Below are positions 7,476-13,076 of a stretch of DNA of 13,076 bases, in pieces. The stretch's first letter is position 1, and each line of letters begins with the position of its first letter. Where the stretch lies: assembly GCA_047618565.1 (NCBI GenBank), contig JBLHKW010000145.1:1-13076 (forward strand), given 5' to 3'. The stretch is from JBLHKW01 sp047618565. Its GTDB lineage: Bacteria > Planctomycetota > UBA1135 > GCA-002686595. The position numbers were made by a program, and so were the translations under genes. Below the pieces are notes generated by a model that was not told where the DNA came from, made no database searches, and saw only the letters and a list, made by a program, of their open reading frames with translations.

Positions 7476-7757
7476 CCCGTGCTATCCATAAACTCGGCCG
7501 TCGGCTAAAACGGCGTTCTTGGCATCGTCAACGGCACAATTCGCGACGGCTTGATCCCTGGATCCGGCCGCGGCAAAGAGCCAATTGCCTGCCAAGATGG
7601 CGGCCTCTGTCAGGATCCGGCCTCAAACTCGATGCGTGACACCGATCGTGACCCCGTTTCGGCGGCCAAGCCCATTGCCCAGGCCGCTGCGAGTATCGGC
7701 ATTGGCGGTGTCTAGAACACAGATCTTGGCGACGGCCGAGTTTATGGATAGCACGGG
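7476..7757. repeat. 282-bp fold-back element with 28-bp perfect inverted ends
   Basis: The 28 bases at 7476-7503, beginning CCCGTGCTATCCATAAACTC, recur perfectly inverted at 7757-7730. Beyond them the arms stay recognisably similar for another ~50 bp. The left arm on the plus strand reads SINSAVG-stop-NGVLGIVNGTIRDGL. The right arm in the equivalent minus frame reads SINSAVAKICVLDTANADTRSGL. The middle ~120 bp is not obviously repeated apart from short GGATCCGGCC direct repeats near 7559 and 7614. No transposase is inside. It could be a MITE, a fold-back element, or an inverted duplication of a coding tail. No clear target duplication flanks it. Confidence 0.65.
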
Positions 7758-7823
7758 CCGGGGGAGGCGATGAACTGTCGGACAAGCGTTAGCAGCGGGT
7801 TCTCCGCACGGCCCACCGTTGGA

Positions 7824-8342
7824 TCAGGGTGTCCGCGCCACGCGAAAGCCAATTCGGTTGCTGCGGGTACTCGGTCCGGCAGCAGAACGCGCGGAGGAGC
7901 GGCAGTACCGGGCATTGTCGTACCAGGAGCCACCCCGCAGGGTGCGAAGTTTGTCACCAGCCTGCCGTACAATCGGATCCACCGCCACCGGATCACGCTT
8001 CGCGTAGGCATCGGATGAATACTTGTCAGCGTACCATTCCATCAGGTTGCCGTGCATCTCGTGCAATCGCCAGGCGTTCGGCGGAAGCGATCCTGCAGGT
8101 GCGGTGGTCATTCGACATTCTGGTGCTGGAGGCGTTTCCCATTCCACTTCCAGCTTGCCGTCCACGACGACCCCATTCTTCACATCACCGTCATTGAAGT
8201 TCACCACATCATGGCGGATCGGTCCTTCGAAGCCGAAGGGTCCGGTCGAACCCGCTCGGCACGCATACTCCCATTCCGCCTCCGTCGGCAGGCGCAGCGG
8301 CCCTCGTTCTGCCGGGTTGCCTTCGTTCGCCCTGCTGTCAAC
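7824..8342 (-). pseudogene. Formylglycine-generating-enzyme/sulfatase-modifying family, N-terminally truncated
   Basis: About 172 residues to the TGA at 7826-7824. The family core is clear: LRLPTEAEWEYACRAGSTGPF, then PNAWRLHEMHGNLMEWYADKY, then LRTLRGGSWYDNARYCRSSARS and the terminal GFRVARTP. This is the FGE-sulfatase (SUMF1/EgtB/PvdO-like) fold. Members oxidise a Cys to formylglycine, make ergothioneine or hercynine derivatives, or have no known substrate, and the sequence does not say which. One Cys is kept in ARYCRSSAR. The N-terminal third of the domain is absent: reading upstream, the frame goes through SRANEGNPAERG and then into a transposon end (codons VVENSYIKVPNVAV). The usual family N-terminus (GxFxMG...) and signal peptide are missing. 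An internal GTG at 8207 could restart translation but would leave too little of the fold. Confidence 0.8.
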
Positions 8343-8344
8343 GG

Positions 8345-8462
8345 CGACATTCGGGACTTTGATGTACGAGTTCTCGACAACTCTGGAGGGCGCTGACGGG
8401 GCAACGGAGGGCGTAGAGCAGCAGCGCGGACCGGTCTGATTGATGATGAGGGGATGGCCCGC
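8345..8462 (+). mobile_element. Solitary end of an IS-A-family element
   Basis: Read on the plus strand, 8345-8454 aligns without a gap to the right end of IS-A (2492-2383, minus strand), about 76 of 110 bases identical, from CGACATTC at the tip through TACGAGTTCTCGACA to an ATG at exactly the same distance (109 bases). The match goes on for a few codons (ATGGCCCG, read MAR) and then stops, so the transposase body has been lost. At ~69% identity this is a different, older member of the family than the copy at 944-2492. Confidence 0.75.
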
Positions 8463-8770
8463 GTGCTATCCCAAGACTCGATCGTGAGAATCCGGCCTTC
8501 TTCCGGGCGATTCTCCGGGCCTGGGACACCATCCGTCAATCGCAGGCGCCGAATCGTCCGCACCCGCAAAAAGAGTTGGCCCCGCGATTCCAACGCTATT
8601 GCGAAGTACCTGCCGCCCGCGTTTGGCCTAAGGCGTTGGAGCCGGCGGTCCCGCCAGGCACGCAGCTGCGAGACAGCGAGAGCGAAGAGCCTGAAATTTG
8701 CAACGGATCGGGGTCAGTCCTCGTCCTCGTTCTTTCCCAGGGCCTGGCTGGCCCCGCTATGCTGACGCCG
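8463..8770. other. Intergenic region upstream of the topoisomerase; no gene seen
   Basis: 308 bp between the IS remnant and the topoisomerase start. Frames are open by chance (one in phase with the topoisomerase from 8576) but show no family motif, and I see no convincing ribosome-binding site or promoter near 8759-8771. It may hold decayed transposase sequence. The promoter for the topoisomerase must lie here unless it is transcribed from further upstream. Confidence 0.4.
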
Positions 8771-11047
8771 ATGAATATCCTGATCGTCGAGTCCAAGGCG
8801 AAGTGCAAGACCCTCCTCAAGTACCTTGGGAAGGATGAGTGGCGCGTCATGCCCACCGGTGGGCACGTGGAGCGCTTGGCCGAGGACCGGAAGATCCACC
8901 CGCCGAAGGAGGTCCGCAAGGCTTACTGGTCGCACCGGCCGGATGAGCTTCCCAAGCCGCCGTGGTTCTGGACCGATCGCGGTGAGGGCGCCATGCGCGC
9001 CATCACGGAAGAGGCGGCGAAACACGACTCAGTCACCTTCTACCTGGCTGCCGACCCCGATCGTGAAGGAGAGCGCATCGCCTGGCACCTAGACCGGCTG
9101 CTCGCGGAGCTCGGCCCTCGTCATCGGGTGACCTTCCAGGAGATCACGAAGCAGGCGGTGCTCGCTGCCGTGGCGGCACCGCGCGAGATGGATCAAGGGC
9201 TGGTGGACGCGGCGATCATCCGCACCTTCATCGATCGCGCCGTGGGCTGGCGTGCAAGCCGCATCGCGAAGCGGTACACCACGACCTCCACGAACTCGAT
9301 GGGTCGCGTGCAGACACCTACGCTGGGGTTCATGGTCGAGCGCGAACTGGAGCGCGAGGCCCACGTCCCGGTGCGTTACTTCGAGGTCCTGGCGGCGACG
9401 TCGCTCACCGATTGGCGCGTGCGCTTCCACGAAAAGTCCGATGCTGCGGCCTGGGTGGATGAGAAGAACCGCTTCTCTGCCCATCGCACGGCAGACGCGT
9501 CTCTGGCGGCGTCGTCCCACGCTGCCCTCGTCGCGGCGGGCAATGTGCAGGTCCAGGAGGTGACGCGCCGGGAGAAGTCCCAGCCGCCGCGTCCACCCTT
9601 CAGCACGGACACGTTGCTGCAAGCCGCGGGCAGCCGCTGGGGTTGGTCGCCCAAGAAGACCGCAGCCCTCGCGGGGCAGCTATATGAGGCGGGGCACTTT
9701 ACCTACATCCGCACCGATTCGACGCGTCTCGCTAAGGAGGCGGTAGAGGCTGGACGCTCCGTGATTACCGATGCCTTTGGCGCCGAACGGCTGGGCTTGG
9801 TCACGACGTGCGATCAGGAAACGGGGGTGCAGGACGCGCACGAAGCCATTCGGCCGACGGCGCTCGATCTCGGCGCCATCCCGGGTGTCGAACCCGATGT
9901 CCAGAAGCTCTACGCCCTCGTCCGCGCGCGCACATTGGCTGCGCTCATGGCGCCCTCAATGCGCGTGACGCTTTCACTGAAAGCAAGCTGCGAGAGCATG
10001 GATCGGGTGTTGGATGGGACCGTGGGATGGTATGCGGAGCCGGGCTGGCGCCTCGCTTTTGAGGTGCCGGGCTTGGACGAGAAGACCGAGACGACTCCGC
10101 TCACCGTCAAGGTGGGAACGATGCTCGAGCTGCTTGCCGGCGATGCCGAGCACCCGAACCCAGAGTTGCGCGAGGACGAGACCAAACCACCCGCGCGCTA
10201 CCGGGCACACACGCTCGTGAAGGCGATGAAGGAGGGCGGCATCGGCCGGCCCTCCACGTATGCGAAGACCGTCGACCGCTTGGAGGAACGCGGCTACGTC
10301 AAGGCGGAGGAAGGTAGCCTGGTGCCCACGGAGAGTGGGCGTAATATCTGGCTCGAGGCGGCTCCGCTCTTCAGCCTCCCCGACCAGCGTGAAGTCTTCC
10401 AGACCGAGTACACGGCCGAGATGGAGGCGCTACTCGACGACGTGGCTGCGGGCCGGCGCGCAGCGAGTGCGGCCTGGGAGACCATGCTCGAGGAGTTCAA
10501 GAGCGCTCACGCCGCGGCGCAGGAGGCGAGCAAGTCAGGTCCGCTCGTGCCTCGCACGCGTCTGAAGCTGCAGGACTATCTCGCTGCTGCGCCAGAACTG
10601 GCGCAGGAGATCGGAGACCTCGACGCCCTCGCCGAGCAGGCGGGCAAGGACTTGCTCGCCGACCTTCGGACGCGGGGCATCACCTTGCTTCCCAGCGAGA
10701 ATCAGAAGCGCTACCTCGAGCGACTGCTCGAGGCAACGGGCCTCACGCTGGAGCAGGCGGTGGAGTCAGCGGAAATAATCCTAGCTCAAGAGGCTCCGAG
10801 CCGTGACGAGGCCAGCGCACTGATCGACCACTTGTCGGCCGTGAAGGCCGAGCGCCAAGTTCCGAGCGCCAAGCAACTACGCTGGATCGCTGACCTCGCC
10901 AAGAAGGCCGAACTGGACGAGGCCAGCGCCTGCGCCATGGTCGGGCTGAAGTTGTACTCCGAACTTAATGGCGGGAACGGTGGCACGGCGAGCGCACTGA
11001 TCGACGCGCTACTGGCACTGAAGAAGGCGGCGACTGCCAAGAAGTGA
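8771..11047 (+). CDS. topA: Type IA DNA topoisomerase with tandem C-terminal repeats
   Basis: 758 residues from ATG 8771 (an ATG at 8759 is in frame; neither has a clear Shine-Dalgarno, but MNILIVESKAK is the family start). The TOPRIM domain has Glu7 in VESKAK, GGHVERL (30-36) and the acidic triad D95-P-D97-R-E99. SMGRVQTPTL (176-185), the catalytic Tyr312 in TYIRTDSTR, HEAIRPT (357-363) and GIGRPSTYA (490-498) complete a type IA core that cuts and rejoins one DNA strand to relax negative supercoils. The usual C-terminal Cys4 zinc ribbons are absent. Instead residues ~641-689 and ~698-748 form two related ~50-residue units, each PSxxQ...(L/I) followed by ASALID. Similar tails occur, as I recall, in plasmid or phage DNA-processing proteins. 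Its small C-terminus and IS-rich setting suggest an accessory rather than the main chromosomal TopA; that is inference. Confidence 0.92.
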   Translation: MNILIVESKAKCKTLLKYLGKDEWRVMPTGGHVERLAEDRKIHPPKEVRKAYWSHRPDELPKPPWFWTDRGEGAMRAITEEAAKHDSVTFYLAADPDREGERIAWHLDRLLAELGPRHRVTFQEITKQAVLAAVAAPREMDQGLVDAAIIRTFIDRAVGWRASRIAKRYTTTSTNSMGRVQTPTLGFMVERELEREAHVPVRYFEVLAATSLTDWRVRFHEKSDAAAWVDEKNRFSAHRTADASLAASSHAALVAAGNVQVQEVTRREKSQPPRPPFSTDTLLQAAGSRWGWSPKKTAALAGQLYEAGHFTYIRTDSTRLAKEAVEAGRSVITDAFGAERLGLVTTCDQETGVQDAHEAIRPTALDLGAIPGVEPDVQKLYALVRARTLAALMAPSMRVTLSLKASCESMDRVLDGTVGWYAEPGWRLAFEVPGLDEKTETTPLTVKVGTMLELLAGDAEHPNPELREDETKPPARYRAHTLVKAMKEGGIGRPSTYAKTVDRLEERGYVKAEEGSLVPTESGRNIWLEAAPLFSLPDQREVFQTEYTAEMEALLDDVAAGRRAASAAWETMLEEFKSAHAAAQEASKSGPLVPRTRLKLQDYLAAAPELAQEIGDLDALAEQAGKDLLADLRTRGITLLPSENQKRYLERLLEATGLTLEQAVESAEIILAQEAPSRDEASALIDHLSAVKAERQVPSAKQLRWIADLAKKAELDEASACAMVGLKLYSELNGGNGGTASALIDALLALKKAATAKK

Positions 11048-11048
11048 C

Positions 11049-11102
11049 ATACCGTGCCGGACCCTTTGCCGACAATTAGCGGCAAAGTGTCCCGCACGGT
11101 AT
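11049..11102. repeat. Large palindrome directly behind the topoisomerase stop
   Basis: Two 22-base arms (11049-11070 and 11081-11102) are complementary at 20 of 22 positions around a 10-base loop; the first arm starts one base after the TGA of the topoisomerase. Each arm is a near copy (20 of 22) of the unit behind the kgd stop (2899-2920). No T run follows, so if it acts on transcripts it is as a 3'-end stabilising or processing hairpin rather than a classic intrinsic terminator. It could also be a REP-like dispersed palindrome. Confidence 0.7.
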
Positions 11103-11526
11103 CGCGGATCCGGCAGTACGTGCTGCCCGCGGCGTTGGCACGCGTACTGCTGCAAGAGGCGACAAGCCGCCGCCCAGCCGTGGTGGCGGTGTACTTGGAA
11201 GCGAAAAACTTCGCCAGCGTTACCGGCGAGCTAGAAGGGGAAGTGCTGCGCAAGGGCATCGACAAACAATCGGACAATGATGAAATTACCCAGGAGGATG
11301 TCGAAGCGCTGCTCGATGACTGGCTGGAATTTTACGACACAGGGCTGCAGCGCATGCTGCCCTCAGACCCAGGTCGTAGCCGACTAGCGTGCGACCTCAG
11401 GGGTTTCCACAAACGTCATCGGCAACACGAATGCCTCCTCGGCGGTGACGACCAACGAGGTGTCATCGCTTCGCGTTGCTCGTGCTCTACTATCCAAAGC
11501 GAACGCGGCCTCAAAGCCCGCGCGTC
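11054..11526 (+). CDS. Unrecognised ORF behind the topoisomerase, probably broken
   Basis: A frame open from GTG 11054 to TAG 11572. Its first ~16 codons are just the palindrome read through. Its last ~14 codons (HFSERRLCEAIIE) belong to a transposase remnant. The middle is the only part that looks protein-coding: YVLPAALARVLLQEAT, then AVVAVYLEAKNFASVTGELEG, then a strongly acidic QSDNDEITQEDVEALLDDW. I recognise no family. No ribosome-binding site is clear; if translated it would follow the topoisomerase on the same transcript. From 11384 to about 11526 the minus strand (ending ...EEAFVLPMTFVETPEVAR, stop 11386-11384) has the better third-position GC bias, so the second part of the ORF may be antisense to another fragment. 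Treated as a chimera of fragments. Confidence 0.3.
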
Positions 11527-11530
11527 CATC

Positions 11531-11649
11531 CACTTCAGTGAGCGCAGGTTGTGCGAGGCGATCATCGAGTAGATCGAATACTACGATGTTGAGCGCGCGC
11601 ACCAGGGCCTGGGCAATCGTCGCATTCGCCGGAGCTCGGTAGGGGAGAT
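11531..11649 (+). pseudogene. Integrase-type transposase, C-terminal remnant
   Basis: Reads HFSERRLCEAIIE, an in-frame TAG (11570-11572), then IEYYDVERAHQGLGNRRI and RRSSVGE. The pairing of a FxERxLxxAIxE helix with (I/V)EYYxxERxHQGLGNR is the ending of rve-type DDE transposases, in which the tract follows the catalytic Glu. The catalytic core is missing and the one remaining domain carries a nonsense codon, so this is an old relic. It ends exactly where the terminal repeat of IS-B begins (11650), meaning IS-B jumped into it. I could not find the rest of the gene on the far side of IS-B. Confidence 0.65.
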
Positions 11650-11675
11650 GTTCCTCCTCAATACCCATCCAGGGG
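11650..11675 (+). repeat. IS-B left terminal inverted repeat
   Basis: Blocks GTTCCTC, ACCCATCC and GGGG occur in this order here and, inverted, at 12779-12754. The left copy has a few extra bases between the first two blocks. Confidence 0.6.
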
Positions 11676-11726
11676 CCTTCAGGGGCACTTGGTTGCAGGT
11701 AAGGCTGACACCGGGATAATGGCTGG

Positions 11727-12755
11727 ATGACCGAGCTCCTGCGTATCCTGCTGCAGTTCCTATGGGCCGCCTGCCGCTCCCGACGCGAGCTCGCCCTGGA
11801 GAACCTGGCGCTGCGCCAGCAGCTCTGCGTCGCTGTCCGGCACATGAAGCGGTCGAACTTGAGGCACGGCGACCGGCTCTTCTGGGTTGCGCTCGCCCGG
11901 TACTGGCATCGCTGGCATGACGTGATCACTATCGTGAAGCCTGAAACCATCGTTGCGTGGCACCATCTCGGGTTTCGATTCTATTGGAGGAAGAAGAGCA
12001 CGTCGAAACCGGGCCGTCCACGAATCGCCCGTGAGCTGCGGGACCTCATCCGCAAAATGAACTTGGCCAATCCGCTCTGGGGAGCGCCGAAGATTCACGG
12101 AGAATTGCTGAAGCTCGGCATCGAGGTCTCGCAGGCGACGATCTCGAGGTACATGCCCCGGCGGGAGACCAAGCCCGGGCAGCGCTGCAAAACCTTCCTG
12201 GACAACCACGTTCAGGATCTCGCATCCATCGACTTCTTTACGGTCCCGACGGCGACCTTCCGTGTGCTCTACGTGCTCTTGGTTCTGTCCCACGACCGTC
12301 GGCGCATCGTTCACTTCAACGTCACGGCCAACCCGACCTCCGCATGGACGGGCCAGCAGATTCGGGAGGCGTTCCCTTGGGACACCGCGCCGAAGTATCT
12401 GCTCCGCGACAGGGACGGCATCTACCGAGGTGCCGAGTTCACGGGAGCCGTGACGAGCACGGGAGCCAAGGAGCTGAAGAGTGCGCCTCGATCGCCCTGG
12501 CAGAATCTGTATGTGGAGCGGCTCATCGGGTCCATCCGACGAGAGTGCCTCGACCATGTCATCGTGTTCAACGAGCGCCACGTTCGGCGGGTCCTGAACA
12601 AGTACTTCGACTACTACCACCGGTCGCGCACGCACCTATCGCTCGGCAAGGACGCACCGGAGACGAGGCCCGTGGAACTGCCCGAGAGCGGTCCGATCCG
12701 AGCCGTGCCCCAGGTCGGCGGGCTCCATCACCGGTACACCCGAGGGGCCGCATGA
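11727..12755 (+). CDS. IS-B transposase, DD35E integrase core, intact
   Basis: 342 residues, ATG to TGA without interruption. The N-terminal part (about 1-100) has the LENLALRQQL motif and a helix-rich DNA-binding region, followed by NPLWGAPKIHGELLKLGIEVSQATISRYM, the winged-helix stretch before the catalytic domain. The rve core has Asp169 in LASIDFFTVPT, Asp228 in YLLRDRDG and Glu264 in NLYVERLIGSIRREC, with 35 residues between the last two. The C-terminus has YYHRSRTHLSLGKDAP. It would catalyse cutting and joining of the IS-B ends. All catalytic residues and both ends are present, so it is the only plausibly active transposase in the window. The start at 11727 is 77 bp inside the left end; no strong ribosome-binding site is seen, in line with low expression of transposases. 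Unlike IS-A it has no frameshift. Confidence 0.93.
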   Translation: MTELLRILLQFLWAACRSRRELALENLALRQQLCVAVRHMKRSNLRHGDRLFWVALARYWHRWHDVITIVKPETIVAWHHLGFRFYWRKKSTSKPGRPRIARELRDLIRKMNLANPLWGAPKIHGELLKLGIEVSQATISRYMPRRETKPGQRCKTFLDNHVQDLASIDFFTVPTATFRVLYVLLVLSHDRRRIVHFNVTANPTSAWTGQQIREAFPWDTAPKYLLRDRDGIYRGAEFTGAVTSTGAKELKSAPRSPWQNLYVERLIGSIRRECLDHVIVFNERHVRRVLNKYFDYYHRSRTHLSLGKDAPETRPVELPESGPIRAVPQVGGLHHRYTRGAA

Positions 12756-12779
12756 CCCCGCGGATGGGTTTTGAGGAAC
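12754..12779 (-). repeat. IS-B right terminal inverted repeat
   Basis: Minus strand from 12779: GTTCCTC, AAAACCCATCC, then GGGGTC. Matches the left end at 11650. The transposase TGA (12753-12755) overlaps its inner edge. Confidence 0.6.
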
Positions 12780-12797
12780 GACCGCCGGTCTCGATAA

Positions 12798-13076
12798 GAA
12801 TCGGCATCCGAGGTCACGGGAATGGGGGAGTTGTTGGCCCATTCCGATTGGTGCACCAACGCCACTGGCCGCCCCGAGATCTACATCGAGTCGCTCCTGG
12901 GATCGGGCGCGCAAGAGCAGGTCTCCGCGAACGGAGGCATGGAACCCATGTGGGCCCAAAATGGAGAGGTCTTTTGTCGTCAGGATGACCAATTGAATGT
13001 GGTCTCGGTCCGCCTCGGAGAGAGCCTCGAATTCGATCCGCCGCAGCGATTGCTTTCGTTCGAGACAACGGATTCA
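12798..13076 (+). pseudogene. PD40/TolB-like beta-propeller fragment, runs off the window
   Basis: Open frame from just after a TAA (12795-12797) to the end of the window, 93 codons. From ATG 12822 it reads GELLAHSDWCTNATGRPEIY, then SANGGMEPMWAQNGEVFCRQ and a VSVRL strand, ending in LLSFETTDS at the edge. The succession (L)AHS/YS-GRPEIY, then VSANGGxEPMWxxNGxxxxxR, then VSV is the usual last blades of PD40/WD40-like (TolB-type) propellers, which in many soil bacteria form the C-terminal sensor of serine/threonine kinases or winged-helix regulators. The upstream blades and any kinase domain are not in the 18 bp between it and IS-B, so this is an N-terminally truncated remnant. The ATG at 12822 is probably not a real start. 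Confidence 0.6.

Larger units (their letters stand above)
11650..12779 (+). mobile_element. IS-B: apparently intact integrase-type insertion sequence, 1130 bp
   Basis: The left end (from 11650) reads GTTCCTC, then ACCCATCC (11663-11670) and GGGG. The right end read inward on the minus strand (from 12779) reads GTTCCTC, then AAAACCCATCC and GGGG. The two match over about 26 bases with a 2-3-base length difference in the middle. Between them lies one intact plus-strand DDE transposase (11727-12755); its stop overlaps the inner edge of the right repeat. No obvious target duplication is seen at the flanks. Element name unknown; protein features place it in the rve integrase (IS3/IS481-like) superfamily. 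Confidence 0.7.

Noticed and set aside
7824..8207. Complete small FGE-like gene starting at GTG 8207
   Set aside because: The family motif RLPTEAEWEYACRAG lies upstream of that codon in the same frame, so the GTG is internal and the real start has been lost.
2461..8376. VENSY(V/I)(R/K)V peptide as a conserved protein domain
   Set aside because: The similarity is at the DNA level, runs without gaps through the non-coding leader up to the transposase ATG, and coincides with the IS terminal repeat; the peptide is a by-product of the IS end.
11049..11102. Classic Rho-independent terminator after the topoisomerase
   Set aside because: The stem is strong but is followed by CGCGGATCC with no T run; it fits a dispersed palindromic repeat better.
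11384..11950. 188-codon minus-strand open frame
   Set aside because: Its first part is antisense to the intact IS-B transposase and the next part covers the HQGLGNR transposase tail, so the whole frame cannot be one gene; only its last ~45 codons might be a remnant.
1..13076. CRISPR array, tRNA, rRNA, toxin-antitoxin or defence cluster
   Set aside because: No regularly spaced direct repeats, no tRNA-like cloverleaf with a T-loop GTTCRANNC, no rRNA signature and no recognisable defence genes were seen on either strand.

Overview
The window is a high-GC bacterial segment with two full-length, housekeeping-type genes set among decayed mobile elements and gene fragments. The intact genes are a minus-strand actinobacterial-style fused 2-oxoglutarate dehydrogenase E1/succinyltransferase (kgd, 6481-2924) and a plus-strand type IA DNA topoisomerase (8771-11047). 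Host phylum cannot be fixed from the sequence. The remnants (an ECF sigma C-terminus, a formylglycine-generating-enzyme-like protein, a secreted protein with a WNFQFWFRD-type tail, a PD40/TolB-like propeller end) recall large-genome environmental bacteria such as Planctomycetota, Myxococcota, Acidobacteriota or Gemmatimonadota rather than a typical actinobacterium; this is inference.

Layout. 1-943: a possible edge-truncated minus frame, a long hairpin (271-327), and a probable small membrane-anchored protein (329-829) with a good Shine-Dalgarno. 944-2492: a complete IS (IS-A, 1549 bp) whose terminal inverted repeats could be placed; its DD35E transposase is broken by a -1 frameshift near 1856. 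2495-2749: C-terminal region-4 stump of an ECF sigma factor abutting the right IS end. 2750-2923: convergent intergenic region with a 22-bp repeat directly behind the kgd stop. 2924-6481: kgd. 6739-7047: C-terminal stump of a secreted protein. 7041-7475: C-terminal stump of an IS91-family transposase. 7476-7757: a 282-bp fold-back element with 28-bp perfect inverted ends. 7824-8342: N-terminally truncated FGE-sulfatase-family gene abutting a solitary IS end (8345-8462) of the IS-A family. 8771-11047: topoisomerase with an unusual C-terminus of two tandem ASALID-type repeats instead of zinc ribbons. 11049-11102: a large palindrome starting one base after the topoisomerase stop and made of two inverted copies of the 22-bp repeat. 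11103-11649: an unrecognised ORF running into the tail of an old integrase-type transposase. 11650-12779: an apparently intact second IS (IS-B, 1130 bp) inserted in that tail. 12798-13076: a C-terminal propeller fragment running off the window.

The genes do not form a pathway. The picture is successive IS insertion and deletion, leaving 3' gene stumps around two intact genes. Most worth following up are the stop-codon-proximal 22-bp palindromic repeat shared by kgd and the topoisomerase, the topoisomerase C-terminal repeats, the fold-back element, and the recurrent IS end that reads open into two unrelated truncated genes.
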